The notes under the pieces are model-generated. The model ran no database searches. It was given only the letters and a program-made list of their open reading frames with translations, and was not told where the DNA came from. DNA of 64,000 nt from Microcosmobacter sp040493455 (GTDB taxonomy: Bacteria; Bacteroidota; Bacteroidia; Flavobacteriales; Flavobacteriaceae), in NCBI RefSeq assembly GCF_040493455.1, contig NZ_JANFDA010000004.1, positions 62,001 through 126,000 on the forward strand, given 5' to 3'. The translations under genes were made by a program, and so were the position numbers. Below are positions 1 to 8,291 of this stretch, one piece after another; position 1 is the stretch's first letter, and each line of letters begins with the position of its first letter.

Positions 1-31
1 TGGTTCTCTTTTCCGAATCTATGATTTGAGT

Positions 32-787
32 TTAGGCCTCTAGAATTTCAATACGCTTTTTTACATTTCCTTTTTCACCTAGTCGGATTATTCCAAAGAT
101 CAGTCGCGCAATGAGTCCAGGAGGGCTGATATAGGATACTATTTCGGCTACTTTAGTATCGCGTTCGGCTATCATGTCTTGCCAGTCCCCTTCTTTTGCA
201 GAAAACAATTCGTTTGCAAACTTCCATGCTCCATCTCGTGCTTCCTTCATGCTAAAATTGATTAGGAAGTCATCGATATCTTTTGTCACTTTTAGAATCT
301 TCTTCAATGTTGGCCAAATTTCAGAGAGTTCATGCTCAACGTCGCTAACTAAACCTGCTAATAGATCATTGATTTTATCGAAATCATTCTTCAAATTAAT
401 TAGTGGTTCTTGTCGCTCTGTAACGGTTTCAACAGCAGCTATACCCAAATCTAAATTGATATGTGCATTGATACCAAATAATAAATGTTGTAAGACTATT
501 GGCCAATAGTCCTTGGTTTTATCGAATGCTACGTGCCAACTTTGCGTTAACGGTTCTTCTTTAAAATAACTATTATAGGCCTTTAGATGGCGATTGGCAA
601 AAAGTACATCGAGGCGTTCCATGCGTTGACCGTCTTCAAAATCTCCATTGGCTATTCCTTCTTTTACACTTTGTGTAACTTTCCTGTACAATGCTGCAAA
701 ATATCCAGCTGGACTGTTATTCGCCTTACTGGTTTCAATGATGTGGTCTAAAGCTGATAAAACTTCGTCTATGGTATTGGCTTGCAT
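32..787 (-). CDS. DUF5995 family protein
   Basis: A 251-residue soluble protein that I recognise as DUF5995, a family without an established biochemical role. The best conserved part is HLLFGINAHINLDLG at residues 101-115. No signal peptide or membrane segment is visible. I chose the ATG at 787; the open frame continues upstream to a TTG at 871, but that adds 28 hydrophobic residues that do not fit a soluble protein and would place the start in the tRNA terminator region. It stands alone, downstream of a tRNA gene on the same strand. Family assignment is from memory of the motif; function is unknown. Confidence 0.75.
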   Translation of the reverse strand: MQANTIDEVLSALDHIIETSKANNSPAGYFAALYRKVTQSVKEGIANGDFEDGQRMERLDVLFANRHLKAYNSYFKEEPLTQSWHVAFDKTKDYWPIVLQHLLFGINAHINLDLGIAAVETVTERQEPLINLKNDFDKINDLLAGLVSDVEHELSEIWPTLKKILKVTKDIDDFLINFSMKEARDGAWKFANELFSAKEGDWQDMIAERDTKVAEIVSYISPPGLIARLIFGIIRLGEKGNVKKRIEILEA

Positions 788-887
788 GGTATGATCGATA
801 AAGTAGAAGCATGAAATTACACCAAAGCATCTAATAATCAAAATATTAGAAATGTTTACTGCAAATTGCAACTTGGATTATTCCAAT

Positions 888-920
888 AAAAAAAGGCTCC
901 ACGTTTTGGTGAAACCTTTT
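888..920 (-). terminator. Terminator after tRNA-Gly
   Basis: On the minus strand an imperfect hairpin (AAAGG paired with CCTTT, and CAC with GTG closer to the loop) is followed by a run of T residues, directly after the tRNA 3' end. It separates the tRNA from the DUF5995 gene. Confidence 0.6.
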
Positions 921-922
921 AG

Positions 923-995
923 AGCGGGAGACCGGGTTCGAACCGGCGACATTCAGCTTGGAAGGCTGACGCTCTACCAACTGAGCTACTCCCGC
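923..995 (-). tRNA. tRNA-Gly(TCC)
   Basis: The minus strand folds into a full cloverleaf: acceptor stem GCGGGAG/CTCCCGC, D arm GCTC...GAGC, anticodon stem TCAGC/GCTGA with loop CTTCCAA giving anticodon TCC, and T arm CCGG-TTCGAAC-CCGG. Position 73 is U, as usual for glycine tRNAs. The CCA end is not encoded. Confidence 0.97.
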
Positions 996-1007
996 AAGTT
1001 GGTCCTG

Positions 1008-1015
1008 CAAATATA
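1008..1015 (-). promoter_or_regulatory. Promoter -7 element of tRNA-Gly
   Basis: The minus strand reads TATATTTG, an exact match to the Bacteroidota -7 consensus TAnnTTTG, ending 13 bp before the mature tRNA 5' end. A clear -33 element is not visible. Confidence 0.6.
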
Positions 1016-1043
1016 ATAAAGTTCTCTCTTTAGGAAAGAAAAA

Positions 1044-1469
1044 CTATAGTTTCTTTAAAAAATGATAACCTAGAATTTCATAGCCTTCGTTGTAGTAAAA
1101 CTTATGCGAAGGATAATTTTGTACATAGGTGTTTAACTCCACGGTTTGACAGCCTTTTTCTTTGGCATATTCGTGTATCCATTCAAAAAAACGCTTACCT
1201 AGTCCTTGTCCTCGATAACCATCATCGATGTAAACATGGTCCACTTCCATAGTGTACCCTGCATAATGTCGAGTACAATACCATAAGCCTGTGACACCAA
1301 TAAGCTTATCATCATCATAGATTACAGCGCACTCATAGTCTTCTTCAACCATTATTAAAAAGCGCTCGTTTAAGGTTTCAGCAGATATCTTATGCTCATT
1401 TAGTTTTTCAACCAAAGGCACTACAGACAAAATCTCTTCTTTTGGAAGTATTTGAAACCTAATAGACAT
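1044..1469 (-). CDS. GNAT family N-acetyltransferase
   Basis: A 141-residue acyl-CoA dependent N-acetyltransferase of the GNAT fold. The acetyl-CoA pyrophosphate-binding motif R/Q-x-x-G-x-G/A is seen as RGQGLG at residues 86-91, after the strand VDHVYIDDGY. The substrate cannot be told. It begins one base after the stop of the arginine-deiminase-fold gene (TAA-A-ATG), so the two are surely cotranscribed and probably translationally coupled. Length is normal for a single-domain GNAT. Confidence 0.9.
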   Translation of the reverse strand: MSIRFQILPKEEILSVVPLVEKLNEHKISAETLNERFLIMVEEDYECAVIYDDDKLIGVTGLWYCTRHYAGYTMEVDHVYIDDGYRGQGLGKRFFEWIHEYAKEKGCQTVELNTYVQNYPSHKFYYNEGYEILGYHFLKKL

Positions 1470-1470
1470 T

Positions 1471-2385
1471 TTAATCTCTAATTAACGGCATCGTTGAGCA
1501 ACGTAATAAACCTTCTTGTTTGGCAATCTCGGCATAAGGAACTTCTTCAACAGTAAATCCATGAGATCGTAACCATGCGTTAAGCCTTGTGAAATTTTGT
1601 TCAGAAATAACGACATCTTCAGATATGGAAAAGATATTACTGTTCATGTTATACATTTCATCTTTTGAAATTTCGAACACGTTTTCTTCTCCGAAGAAAT
1701 CTACCAGCCATTGGTATTCGCTTTCAACTAAGAACCCATTTTTATGCAAAATAGCTTTTCCTTTTCCGATAGGCTGAAAACAACAATCTAAATGTAGAGC
1801 ATTCTCCTTTGGGTCGGTATTAGATTTTCTAAGTTCGAAAGACTTGACTGTTTTGTGCGGAAACAATTCCTGAATCGCAATAACGGCATCTGTATTAGTG
1901 CGTGCCGTTATATAATCTGGATAGTCTTCACCTGAATAAGTTCCTATAAAGATATAGTCGTTCCAAGGCATTACATCACCACCCTCGACGTGACATTCTT
2001 CTGGCAGTTCTATAATATTCTCTGGATTGATTTGATCTAATACATGCTGAATGGCTTTGTACTCTCTATCTCTATCTGGAAGTATATTGGCTTTGATTAG
2101 TTTGTTCTCAATCACAAAAGCAATGTCCCTCGAAAAAATCTGATTGTAATCTTTGATTTCTTCTGGGCGAAAAACCTTGACATTGTGCTTCTCAAAAACT
2201 TTGGCTACAGCATCCATTTCTTTGACCATATCTTCTTGCTTAGGATATGTTCCAGCTAAGACATGTTGCTTACTCTTAGGGTCGTAACAGTCTTCAGGTT
2301 TTGGTGTTGGGCCATTACTCGATGCTGTTCCAAGTACTACGGCTCTAAGTCGGGAGGTTTCGTTATTTACGTTTATAGCTAACAT
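1471..2385 (-). CDS. Arginine deiminase / dimethylarginine hydrolase-fold protein
   Basis: A 304-residue protein of the amidinotransferase (pentein) superfamily, which acts on guanidino groups such as those of arginine, methylarginine or citrulline-type compounds. Visible catalytic features are EGGD at residues 134-137, His198 in the HLDCCF segment and the nucleophile candidate Cys296 in LLRCSTMPL near the C terminus. In Flavobacteriaceae such genes are usually annotated as arginine deiminase-related or dimethylarginine dimethylaminohydrolase family; the exact substrate cannot be set from sequence. It is cytoplasmic and cotranscribed with the GNAT gene downstream. Confidence 0.85.
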   Translation of the reverse strand: MLAINVNNETSRLRAVVLGTASSNGPTPKPEDCYDPKSKQHVLAGTYPKQEDMVKEMDAVAKVFEKHNVKVFRPEEIKDYNQIFSRDIAFVIENKLIKANILPDRDREYKAIQHVLDQINPENIIELPEECHVEGGDVMPWNDYIFIGTYSGEDYPDYITARTNTDAVIAIQELFPHKTVKSFELRKSNTDPKENALHLDCCFQPIGKGKAILHKNGFLVESEYQWLVDFFGEENVFEISKDEMYNMNSNIFSISEDVVISEQNFTRLNAWLRSHGFTVEEVPYAEIAKQEGLLRCSTMPLIRD

Positions 2386-2399
2386 ATACTAATAAAAAA

Positions 2400-2461
2400 A
2401 TGTCATTCGTTTACCAATGAAGAAGATGGTTACAGAGTTCTTCACTGATTTGGAATGACAT
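2400..2461. repeat. REP-like element with GTCATTC/GAATGAC ends
   Basis: Between the citrate synthase and hydrolase genes lies a 62-bp element with perfect 9-bp terminal inverted repeats (ATGTCATTC and GAATGACAT) and an inner imperfect palindrome (GAAGAA versus TTCTTC). Elements with the same ends occur at 56155-56243 and 62853-62923. As RNA it would fold into a long hairpin behind gltA. Confidence 0.6.
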
Positions 2462-2481
2462 TCATAAATTTTAAAGGTCTT

Positions 2482-3768
2482 TTATCTTTGATCTAATGTC
2501 TTGAATGGTCTATGGTTTTCGCCTGTATAAATCTGGCGTGGACGTCCAATAGGTTCTTTGCGTAGTCGCATTTCTCTCCATTGTGCTATCCAGCCTGGCA
2601 AACGCCCTAATGCAAACATTACTGTGAACATTTCAACTGGAATTCCCATAGCTCTGTAAATGATTCCTGAATAGAAATCTACATTTGGATACAGCTTACG
2701 CTTAACAAAATACTCGTCGTTGAGTGCTTCTTGCTCTAATCCTTTAGCGATATCTAAGATTGGATCTTCTACACCAAGATCTCCTAATACTTCATCTGCT
2801 GCAACCTTAATGATTCTTGCTCTTGGATCGAAGTTCTTATATACTCTGTGTCCGAATCCCATTAAACGGAATGGATCTTCTTTGTCTTTGGCTTTAGCCA
2901 TATACTTCTTAGTATCGCCTCCATCTTCTTTAATGGCTTCTAGCATTTCTAATACGGCTTGGTTAGCACCTCCATGGAGTGGTCCCCAAAGTGCTGAAAT
3001 CCCTGCTGATAGTGATGCAAATAAGCCTGCATGTGATGAGCCTACAATTCTCACAGTCGATGTAGAACAGTTTTGCTCATGATCTGCATGAAGAATCAAT
3101 AGCTTATCTAAGGCATTGACTAAAATTTCGTTTTGTGTATAGTCTTCATCTGGTCTCTTGAACATCATCTGAAGTACATTTTCAACATATCCTAAAGATG
3201 TGCTTCCATAGTTTAGAGGCTGTCCAAGTTTTTTGCGCATTGTCCAAGCTACAAGCACAGGGAATTTCCCTAGAATTCTAACAATAGCGTTGTACATATC
3301 CTCTTCGGAATCTACATTCACTGAAGTTGGATTAAATGCTGTTAACGCACTTGTTAAAGAGGATAATACTCCCATTGGATGTGCTGCCTTTGGAAATGCA
3401 TCTAATATCTTCTTTACATCATCATCAACTACTGCATGAGACTTTATATCTGAATGAAATTTTTCTAATTCTTCTTTAGTAGGAAGTTCTCCAAAAATCA
3501 ATAAATAAGCGACTTCTAGGAAATCTGCCTTTTCAGCCAGATCTTCAATGGCATATCCTCGGTATCTAAGAATACCTTCTTCACCATTTAAAAATGTAAT
3601 TCCACTTTCACAAGACCCTGTATTCTTATACCCAGGATCAATAGTAACTACACCTCCTGTAGCTCCTCTTAGTGTTTTTACATCTATTGCAACTTCATTT
3701 TCTGTCCCTGTAATTAAAGGAAATTCGTGTTTTTGTCCGTTAATCTCTAACGTCGCTTTATCTGACAT
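2482..3768 (-). CDS. gltA: Citrate synthase
   Basis: This 428-residue enzyme condenses acetyl-CoA and oxaloacetate in the first step of the TCA cycle. It has the length and an N-terminal beta-domain of the hexameric, NADH-regulated type II class. Active-site segments are present: HADHEQNCSTSTVR, the second histidine region GPLHGGANQAV, and the loop GFGHRVYKNFDPR with the catalytic aspartate region following. The gene stands alone with a 179-bp upstream spacer, and a REP-like palindrome lies behind it. Confidence 0.97.
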   Translation of the reverse strand: MSDKATLEINGQKHEFPLITGTENEVAIDVKTLRGATGGVVTIDPGYKNTGSCESGITFLNGEEGILRYRGYAIEDLAEKADFLEVAYLLIFGELPTKEELEKFHSDIKSHAVVDDDVKKILDAFPKAAHPMGVLSSLTSALTAFNPTSVNVDSEEDMYNAIVRILGKFPVLVAWTMRKKLGQPLNYGSTSLGYVENVLQMMFKRPDEDYTQNEILVNALDKLLILHADHEQNCSTSTVRIVGSSHAGLFASLSAGISALWGPLHGGANQAVLEMLEAIKEDGGDTKKYMAKAKDKEDPFRLMGFGHRVYKNFDPRARIIKVAADEVLGDLGVEDPILDIAKGLEQEALNDEYFVKRKLYPNVDFYSGIIYRAMGIPVEMFTVMFALGRLPGWIAQWREMRLRKEPIGRPRQIYTGENHRPFKTLDQR

Positions 3769-3947
3769 ATAGTATTGAATTTTTTAGTTTAATTCCTCTG
3801 TCGGAATGGAGACCACGAATTTACGAAATATCTAAGGATTATTAAAGTCCTTAAATAAAGGAATTATTAATTATGATATTCTAAAAATCTATCATAAAAA
3901 AGAAGTGATTATTGACATATCAATAAACATTGTTTCGATTAGTTTAA
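3769..3947. other. AT-rich spacer between gltA and DUF350 gene
   Basis: This 179-bp spacer should hold the gltA promoter. The minus strand contains TAAATTCG at 3819-3826, one mismatch from TAnnTTTG, and a small hairpin TCCTT-AAATA-AAGGA near 3850. I see no reading frame or RNA gene in it. Confidence 0.35.
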
Positions 3948-4460
3948 TCAATTAAATTTCACCACCTCAGGTTGTGGCACATATATATCCAATAAGAAGA
4001 TTAAGCTATCCTTGCATATTAGGGTTATTGATATCAAAATACTGGATAGCAGAAGTGCTACAGCCATATTATTTTGCTTCAGTTCACTCATTTCTTTAAT
4101 ATACTTAGTCATAGACTTAAGTAAAGTAAACGAAGTGAACAGAATTATACAAGACATTAAAAACCCTATTAATAGTGCAATTGAAGAATACTTAAATATT
4201 TCAAAATACATTGAATCTTGTTTATGAATCCTTATTAACTCTATTGCATTAATAATTGATGGGATAATACCACTCAATAAATAACCAATGCTAAATATTA
4301 TTCCCGAAAAGAAAATACTTATCGCCAGATTATCATTATTTATCTTTTGATCTTTTAACCTAAAGAGTTTTAATAGCATCTTATAGGAGATAAACATTAT
4401 TACAATAGATAAAACAATTGAAATAATAATTTGACTTAAAGCTAGATAAACTAATTCCAT
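3948..4460 (-). CDS. DUF350 family membrane protein
   Basis: A 170-residue integral membrane protein with about five to six hydrophobic segments. It shows the duplicated DUF350 pattern: NDNLAISIFFSGIIFSIG in the first half and NNMAVALLLSSILISI in the second, each beginning with Asn before a helix. The function of DUF350 is not established. I start at the ATG at 4460, two bases from the stop of the upstream gene; a more distal in-frame start at 4502 would lie inside that gene. The pair with the transglutaminase-like gene is almost certainly one operon. Confidence 0.75.
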   Translation of the reverse strand: MELVYLALSQIIISIVLSIVIMFISYKMLLKLFRLKDQKINNDNLAISIFFSGIIFSIGYLLSGIIPSIINAIELIRIHKQDSMYFEIFKYSSIALLIGFLMSCIILFTSFTLLKSMTKYIKEMSELKQNNMAVALLLSSILISITLICKDSLIFLLDIYVPQPEVVKFN

Positions 4461-4461
4461 A

Positions 4462-5574
4462 TTATATATTATTGTGCATAAGGACAAAATCCCAATTATC
4501 AATGTTTAAAAAATCTTTAGATAAATAACCTATTGGACAGCCTCTTGCTGTTGTTTCTATAAAATAGTACTTCTTATACTTAAATGCCTTAAATTTTCCA
4601 GTAGCTGCGATATTTAATCCTAACATTGAATGTTTGTATTCTTTACTATTTAATATAGCAACATCATAATTGAATCTTGATAGTAATGTAAATAGCAGAA
4701 CCGTTCTAGTATCACAATCTCCGTGCAAATTGGATATATATTCTGCTGGTGCAAAAAGACCAAACTTTACATTGCCGACGCAAGGTTTAACTTCGTCAAT
4801 GCTGCAAGAATCTGACAAGACTAAACCATAAGGAATATCCTGAATAGCAGTAATCATTAACTCAGCAAATTGCTTTCTATCCAATTTTTTTTGAATCTGA
4901 TAATTATAGAATTCTAATGCTAAGTCATCAATCAGTGACTTATCATTCTTCACTAAATTTCCATACAACTTTTCCCATGAGAAAGTATATGTACGATAAA
5001 TTGTTCTAGTTTTAGCATTAAATCTAGTCCCGGTCTTGTTTGAATAATCTACCCTATTTAAAGATTCCCTGTTTTCTTTAGACTTAACTACACTATCATA
5101 ATCCACTCTAAATTTCATAACATGCTTTCTTCTACGAAAGTCAAACCAAGTTTGCTTACTCTGATAATACTTCTCATATGATGTTTCGGAACTATCAGTA
5201 TATAATACGACATCTTCGGTTTCAACAACAGCAACTTCTTTCTTATCAGTCAATGGTTTTGGTAATTGTATTTTAGTTATAAACAAACCAAATACGAATA
5301 ATACAGCTGCTACTTTCAAAATTTCTTTGAAAAAAAACCAAGACTGATAATCCCTTTTGGTATTTATAACGACTTTCTTGTTGTACACAAGATATCCGAT
5401 GATCCCAATTAAGATAATGCTAAGGAAAATCAAGGTATGTTTATCATACTTGAAATTGAACAACGCTACAAAAGCAATACAAATAAGCAGCATTATTGAA
5501 GCAAACATGAGTATCCCAGATAACAAACCGTAAACAAAACGGAGAAAATTATGTAATAGCTTCATAAAACTCAT
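4462..5574 (-). CDS. Membrane-anchored transglutaminase-like protein
   Basis: A 370-residue protein not closely familiar to me. The first about 102 residues hold three hydrophobic segments (about 12-38, 46-64 and 84-102), followed by an extended linker and a C-terminal domain. That domain has the pattern of a transglutaminase-like cysteine protease fold: Cys287 in HGDCDTRT, His315 in YKHSMLG and Glu340 in YFIETT, with spacing suiting a Cys-His-acid triad. It could cleave or cross-link peptides at the membrane. It lies directly before the DUF350 gene, with start of one and stop of the other two bases apart. Confidence 0.65.
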   Translation of the reverse strand: MSFMKLLHNFLRFVYGLLSGILMFASIMLLICIAFVALFNFKYDKHTLIFLSIILIGIIGYLVYNKKVVINTKRDYQSWFFFKEILKVAAVLFVFGLFITKIQLPKPLTDKKEVAVVETEDVVLYTDSSETSYEKYYQSKQTWFDFRRRKHVMKFRVDYDSVVKSKENRESLNRVDYSNKTGTRFNAKTRTIYRTYTFSWEKLYGNLVKNDKSLIDDLALEFYNYQIQKKLDRKQFAELMITAIQDIPYGLVLSDSCSIDEVKPCVGNVKFGLFAPAEYISNLHGDCDTRTVLLFTLLSRFNYDVAILNSKEYKHSMLGLNIAATGKFKAFKYKKYYFIETTARGCPIGYLSKDFLNIDNWDFVLMHNNI

Positions 5575-5587
5575 CAGCTAAAAATAC

Positions 5588-5632
5588 AAAAAGTAAAAGC
5601 CTTTCTACTTAAAAGAAAGGCTTTTACTTTTT
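5588..5632 (-). terminator. Terminator of eno
   Basis: A hairpin with 19-bp arms (AAAAAGTAAAAGCCTTTCT and its complement) lies 19 bp beyond the enolase stop. The arms end in A and T runs, so it would work in both directions. Confidence 0.85.
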
Positions 5633-5650
5633 ATTACTTTACAATTGCTT

Positions 5651-6943
5651 TTAGTTTACTTTAAAAGCATTTGTTCCTGGGTAATATGCGGTTTGCCCCA
5701 ACTCCTCTTCTATCCTTAGGAGCTGGTTGTATTTTGCCATACGATCACTACGAGATGCTGAACCTGTTTTTATTTGCCCAGTATTTAACGCTACGGCTAA
5801 ATCTGCAATGGTATTGTCTTCAGTTTCTCCAGAACGATGCGACATTACAGATGTGTACCCTGCATTATGCGCCATGTTTACTGCTGCAATGGTTTCGGTT
5901 AGTGTTCCTATTTGGTTTACTTTAATTAAGATTGAATTGGCAATTCCATTTTCAATCCCTCTTGATAAGCGTTCTACATTGGTTACAAACAAATCATCAC
6001 CTACTAACTGAACTTTATCGCCTACCCTTTCGGTAAGGTATTTCCAGCCTTCCCAATCGTTTTCATCCATACCATCTTCAATAGAAATAATTGGGTATTT
6101 TTCGCAAAGTTCAGCTAGATAATCTGCTTGCTCTTGACTCGTTCTCACACTGCCTTTATCGCCTTCAAAAATGGTGTAATCGTACTTACCGTCTTTGTAG
6201 AATTCGGCTGAAGCACAATCTAAAGCAATCATTACATCATCACCTAATTTATAGCCTGCATTTGCCACAGCCTTTCCAATGGTATCTAGTGCATCTTCAG
6301 TACCTCCTTCAAGGTTTGGAGCAAATCCTCCTTCATCTCCAACAGCTGTACTTAAGTTTCTGTCGTGAAGTACTTTCTTTAGATTATGAAAAATCTCAGT
6401 TCCCATTTGCATAGCATGAGAAAAATCTCTTGCTTTTACTGGCATTACCATGAACTCTTGAAACGCAATCGGAGCATCACTATGAGAACCACCATTGATG
6501 ATGTTCATCATTGGTACTGGTAATGTATTTGCTGAAACGCCTCCAACATATCTATAAAGCGGTAAGTTCAATTCATTGGCCGCAGCTTTTGCAACTGCTA
6601 AAGACACACCTAAGATTGCATTAGCTCCAAGCTTGGATTTGTTTGGCGTACCATCTAATTCGATCATTAATTGATCAATCGCATTTTGTTCAAAGACTAA
6701 AACACCAAGTAATTCTTGAGCAATAATTTCATTGACATTCTTAACGGCTTTAGAAACGCCTTTGCCCATAAAAGTATCTCCTTCATCTCTAAGCTCAACA
6801 GCTTCGTGTTCTCCTGTAGAAGCTCCAGATGGTACTGCTGCTCTACCTAATACTCCGTTTTCAGTAATAACATCTACTTCGACAGTTGGATTTCCTCTTG
6901 AATCTAAAATTTGTCTAGCGTGAACGTTAACAATAATACTCAT
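5651..6943 (-). CDS. eno: Enolase
   Basis: A 430-residue enolase, interconverting 2-phosphoglycerate and phosphoenolpyruvate in glycolysis. Signature segments are all present: ARQILDSRGNPTVEVDV, the loop GASTGEHEAVELRD, the metal-ligand region with MIALDCASAEF, SIEDGMDENDW and LVGDDLFVTN, and the enolase signature ILIKVNQIGTLTET followed by SHRSGETED. Length is normal. It has its own promoter candidate and terminator and is monocistronic, in the gene order carA-eno that follows the ribosomal cluster in this group. Confidence 0.98.
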   Translation of the reverse strand: MSIIVNVHARQILDSRGNPTVEVDVITENGVLGRAAVPSGASTGEHEAVELRDEGDTFMGKGVSKAVKNVNEIIAQELLGVLVFEQNAIDQLMIELDGTPNKSKLGANAILGVSLAVAKAAANELNLPLYRYVGGVSANTLPVPMMNIINGGSHSDAPIAFQEFMVMPVKARDFSHAMQMGTEIFHNLKKVLHDRNLSTAVGDEGGFAPNLEGGTEDALDTIGKAVANAGYKLGDDVMIALDCASAEFYKDGKYDYTIFEGDKGSVRTSQEQADYLAELCEKYPIISIEDGMDENDWEGWKYLTERVGDKVQLVGDDLFVTNVERLSRGIENGIANSILIKVNQIGTLTETIAAVNMAHNAGYTSVMSHRSGETEDNTIADLAVALNTGQIKTGSASRSDRMAKYNQLLRIEEELGQTAYYPGTNAFKVN

Positions 6944-6981
6944 GCGATTTTTGTTTTTTTATTGATTAAAAATTTGAAGCA

Positions 6982-6989
6982 CAAATTTA
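6982..6989 (-). promoter_or_regulatory. Promoter -7 element of eno
   Basis: The minus strand reads TAAATTTG, a perfect TAnnTTTG match, 38 bp upstream of the enolase ATG. No obvious TTG sits at the expected -33 distance. Confidence 0.5.
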
Positions 6990-7066
6990 CAAAATACTGT
7001 GCCCTTATATTCTATTGGTTTACAGTTTTACATTAAAAAATTACTATTCCGTTTTCGTAACAAAAA

Positions 7067-7098
7067 AATGGCAAAGATTCTTTAGTTTCTTTGCCATT
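7067..7098 (-). terminator. Terminator of carA
   Basis: The arms AATGGCAAAG and CTTTGCCATT form a perfect 10-bp stem followed on the minus strand by T residues, a few bases after the carA stop codon. Confidence 0.8.
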
Positions 7099-7104
7099 CT
7101 TCTA

Positions 7105-8208
7105 TTAGTTTTTGCTCATATTCTCAATGAACTGGTCAAAGAGATAGGATGAGTCGTGTGGTCCAGGGCTTGCCTCTGGATGATATTGTACCGAGAAACA
7201 ATTCTTACTTTTCATCTTTATACCTGCTACAGTGTGATCGTTTAGATGCACATGCGTGATCTCGATATCTGGATGAGACTCTGTTTCTTCTCTGTTAATT
7301 GCAAATCCATGGTTTTGTGAAGTAATTTCTCCTTTGCCTGTTTCTAAGTTCTTTACAGGATGGTTAATTCCTCTATGTCCATGGTGCATTTTGTATGTTG
7401 AAATACCATTGGCTAATGCTATAACTTGATGCCCTAAACATATTCCGAACAATGGTAAGTCTCTCTTAATGATCTCTTTGGCTACTTCTTGTGCTTCCTT
7501 TAAGGGTTCAGGGTCTCCAGGCCCGTTGGATAAAAAGTATCCATCTGGTTTGAAAGCTTCCATGTCCTCAAATTTAGAATTGTAAGGAAAGACTTTTATA
7601 TAGGCATCTCTTTTAGCTAGGTTTCTAAGAATGTTTGTCTTGATTCCTATGTCTAAGGCCGAAATCTTGTATTTCGCATTTTCGTTGCCAAAATAATAAG
7701 GTTCTTTAGTGGAAACCTGCGATGCCAACTCTAAACCATTCATATCAGGAATTTCAGCTAATTGCTTTTTCAATCCTTCAATATTATCTACATCAGTAGA
7801 GATTAAGGCATTCATAGCACCATTATCTCTAATATAGCTTACCAAAGCTCTGGTATCTACATCTGAAATCGCTAAGATATTATTCGCTTCTAAAAAATCT
7901 TGTAATGATTCTGTTGCTCTTGGTCTTGAGTAATCGAAACTAAAGTTTCTACAGATCAATCCGGCAATCTTTACTGAGTTAGATTCTACCTCATACTTTT
8001 GTGCTCCATAGTTTCCTATATGCACATTTGTAGTTACCATTAATTGACCATAATAAGAAGGGTCCGTGAATATTTCTTGGTAACCAGTTGCACCAGTATT
8101 GAAACAAACCTCTCCAAAGGCTGTTCCTTCTTTTCCTATGGATTTACCATAAAAAATTGTTCCGTCTGCAAGTAAAACAAGGGCTTTTTTACGTTTTGTG
8201 TATTTCAT
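7105..8208 (-). CDS. carA: Carbamoyl-phosphate synthase small subunit
   Basis: This 367-residue glutamine amidotransferase subunit supplies ammonia to the large subunit CarB for carbamoyl phosphate, the precursor of arginine and pyrimidines. The N-terminal CPSase domain starts at LVLLADGTIFYG and the class I glutaminase domain has the nucleophile elbow PLFGICLGHQ and the histidine motif QYHPEASPGPHD. I use the ATG at 8208; an upstream in-frame start at 8235 adds nine residues and overlaps the spacer. carB is not adjacent, as in other Bacteroidota where carA follows rplQ. Confidence 0.96.
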   Translation of the reverse strand: MKYTKRKKALVLLADGTIFYGKSIGKEGTAFGEVCFNTGATGYQEIFTDPSYYGQLMVTTNVHIGNYGAQKYEVESNSVKIAGLICRNFSFDYSRPRATESLQDFLEANNILAISDVDTRALVSYIRDNGAMNALISTDVDNIEGLKKQLAEIPDMNGLELASQVSTKEPYYFGNENAKYKISALDIGIKTNILRNLAKRDAYIKVFPYNSKFEDMEAFKPDGYFLSNGPGDPEPLKEAQEVAKEIIKRDLPLFGICLGHQVIALANGISTYKMHHGHRGINHPVKNLETGKGEITSQNHGFAINREETESHPDIEITHVHLNDHTVAGIKMKSKNCFSVQYHPEASPGPHDSSYLFDQFIENMSKN

Positions 8209-8240
8209 GTTTAGAAAAGTTTTACAAAAATCCAAAAAAA

Positions 8241-8267
8241 AAGGATAAACTAAAAAAGTTTATCCTT
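8241..8267 (-). terminator. Terminator of the ribosomal protein cluster
   Basis: A perfect 10-bp stem, AAGGATAAAC with GTTTATCCTT, is followed on the minus strand by a run of nine T residues, 25 bp after the rplQ stop. It ends the long minus-strand cluster before carA. Confidence 0.85.
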
Positions 8268-8291
8268 GATATTTATTAATGCTTATTAACA

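Noticed and set aside
788..871. Longer N terminus of the DUF5995 protein
   Set aside because: It would start at TTG near the tRNA terminator and add a hydrophobic stretch absent from the family pattern.
5671..6923. Several open frames on the plus strand opposite enolase
   Set aside because: They are antisense to a fully conserved gene, have no recognisable domain and arise from its codon pattern. The same holds for open frames opposite gltA, rpoA, secY, rarA, mpl and the macroglobulin gene.
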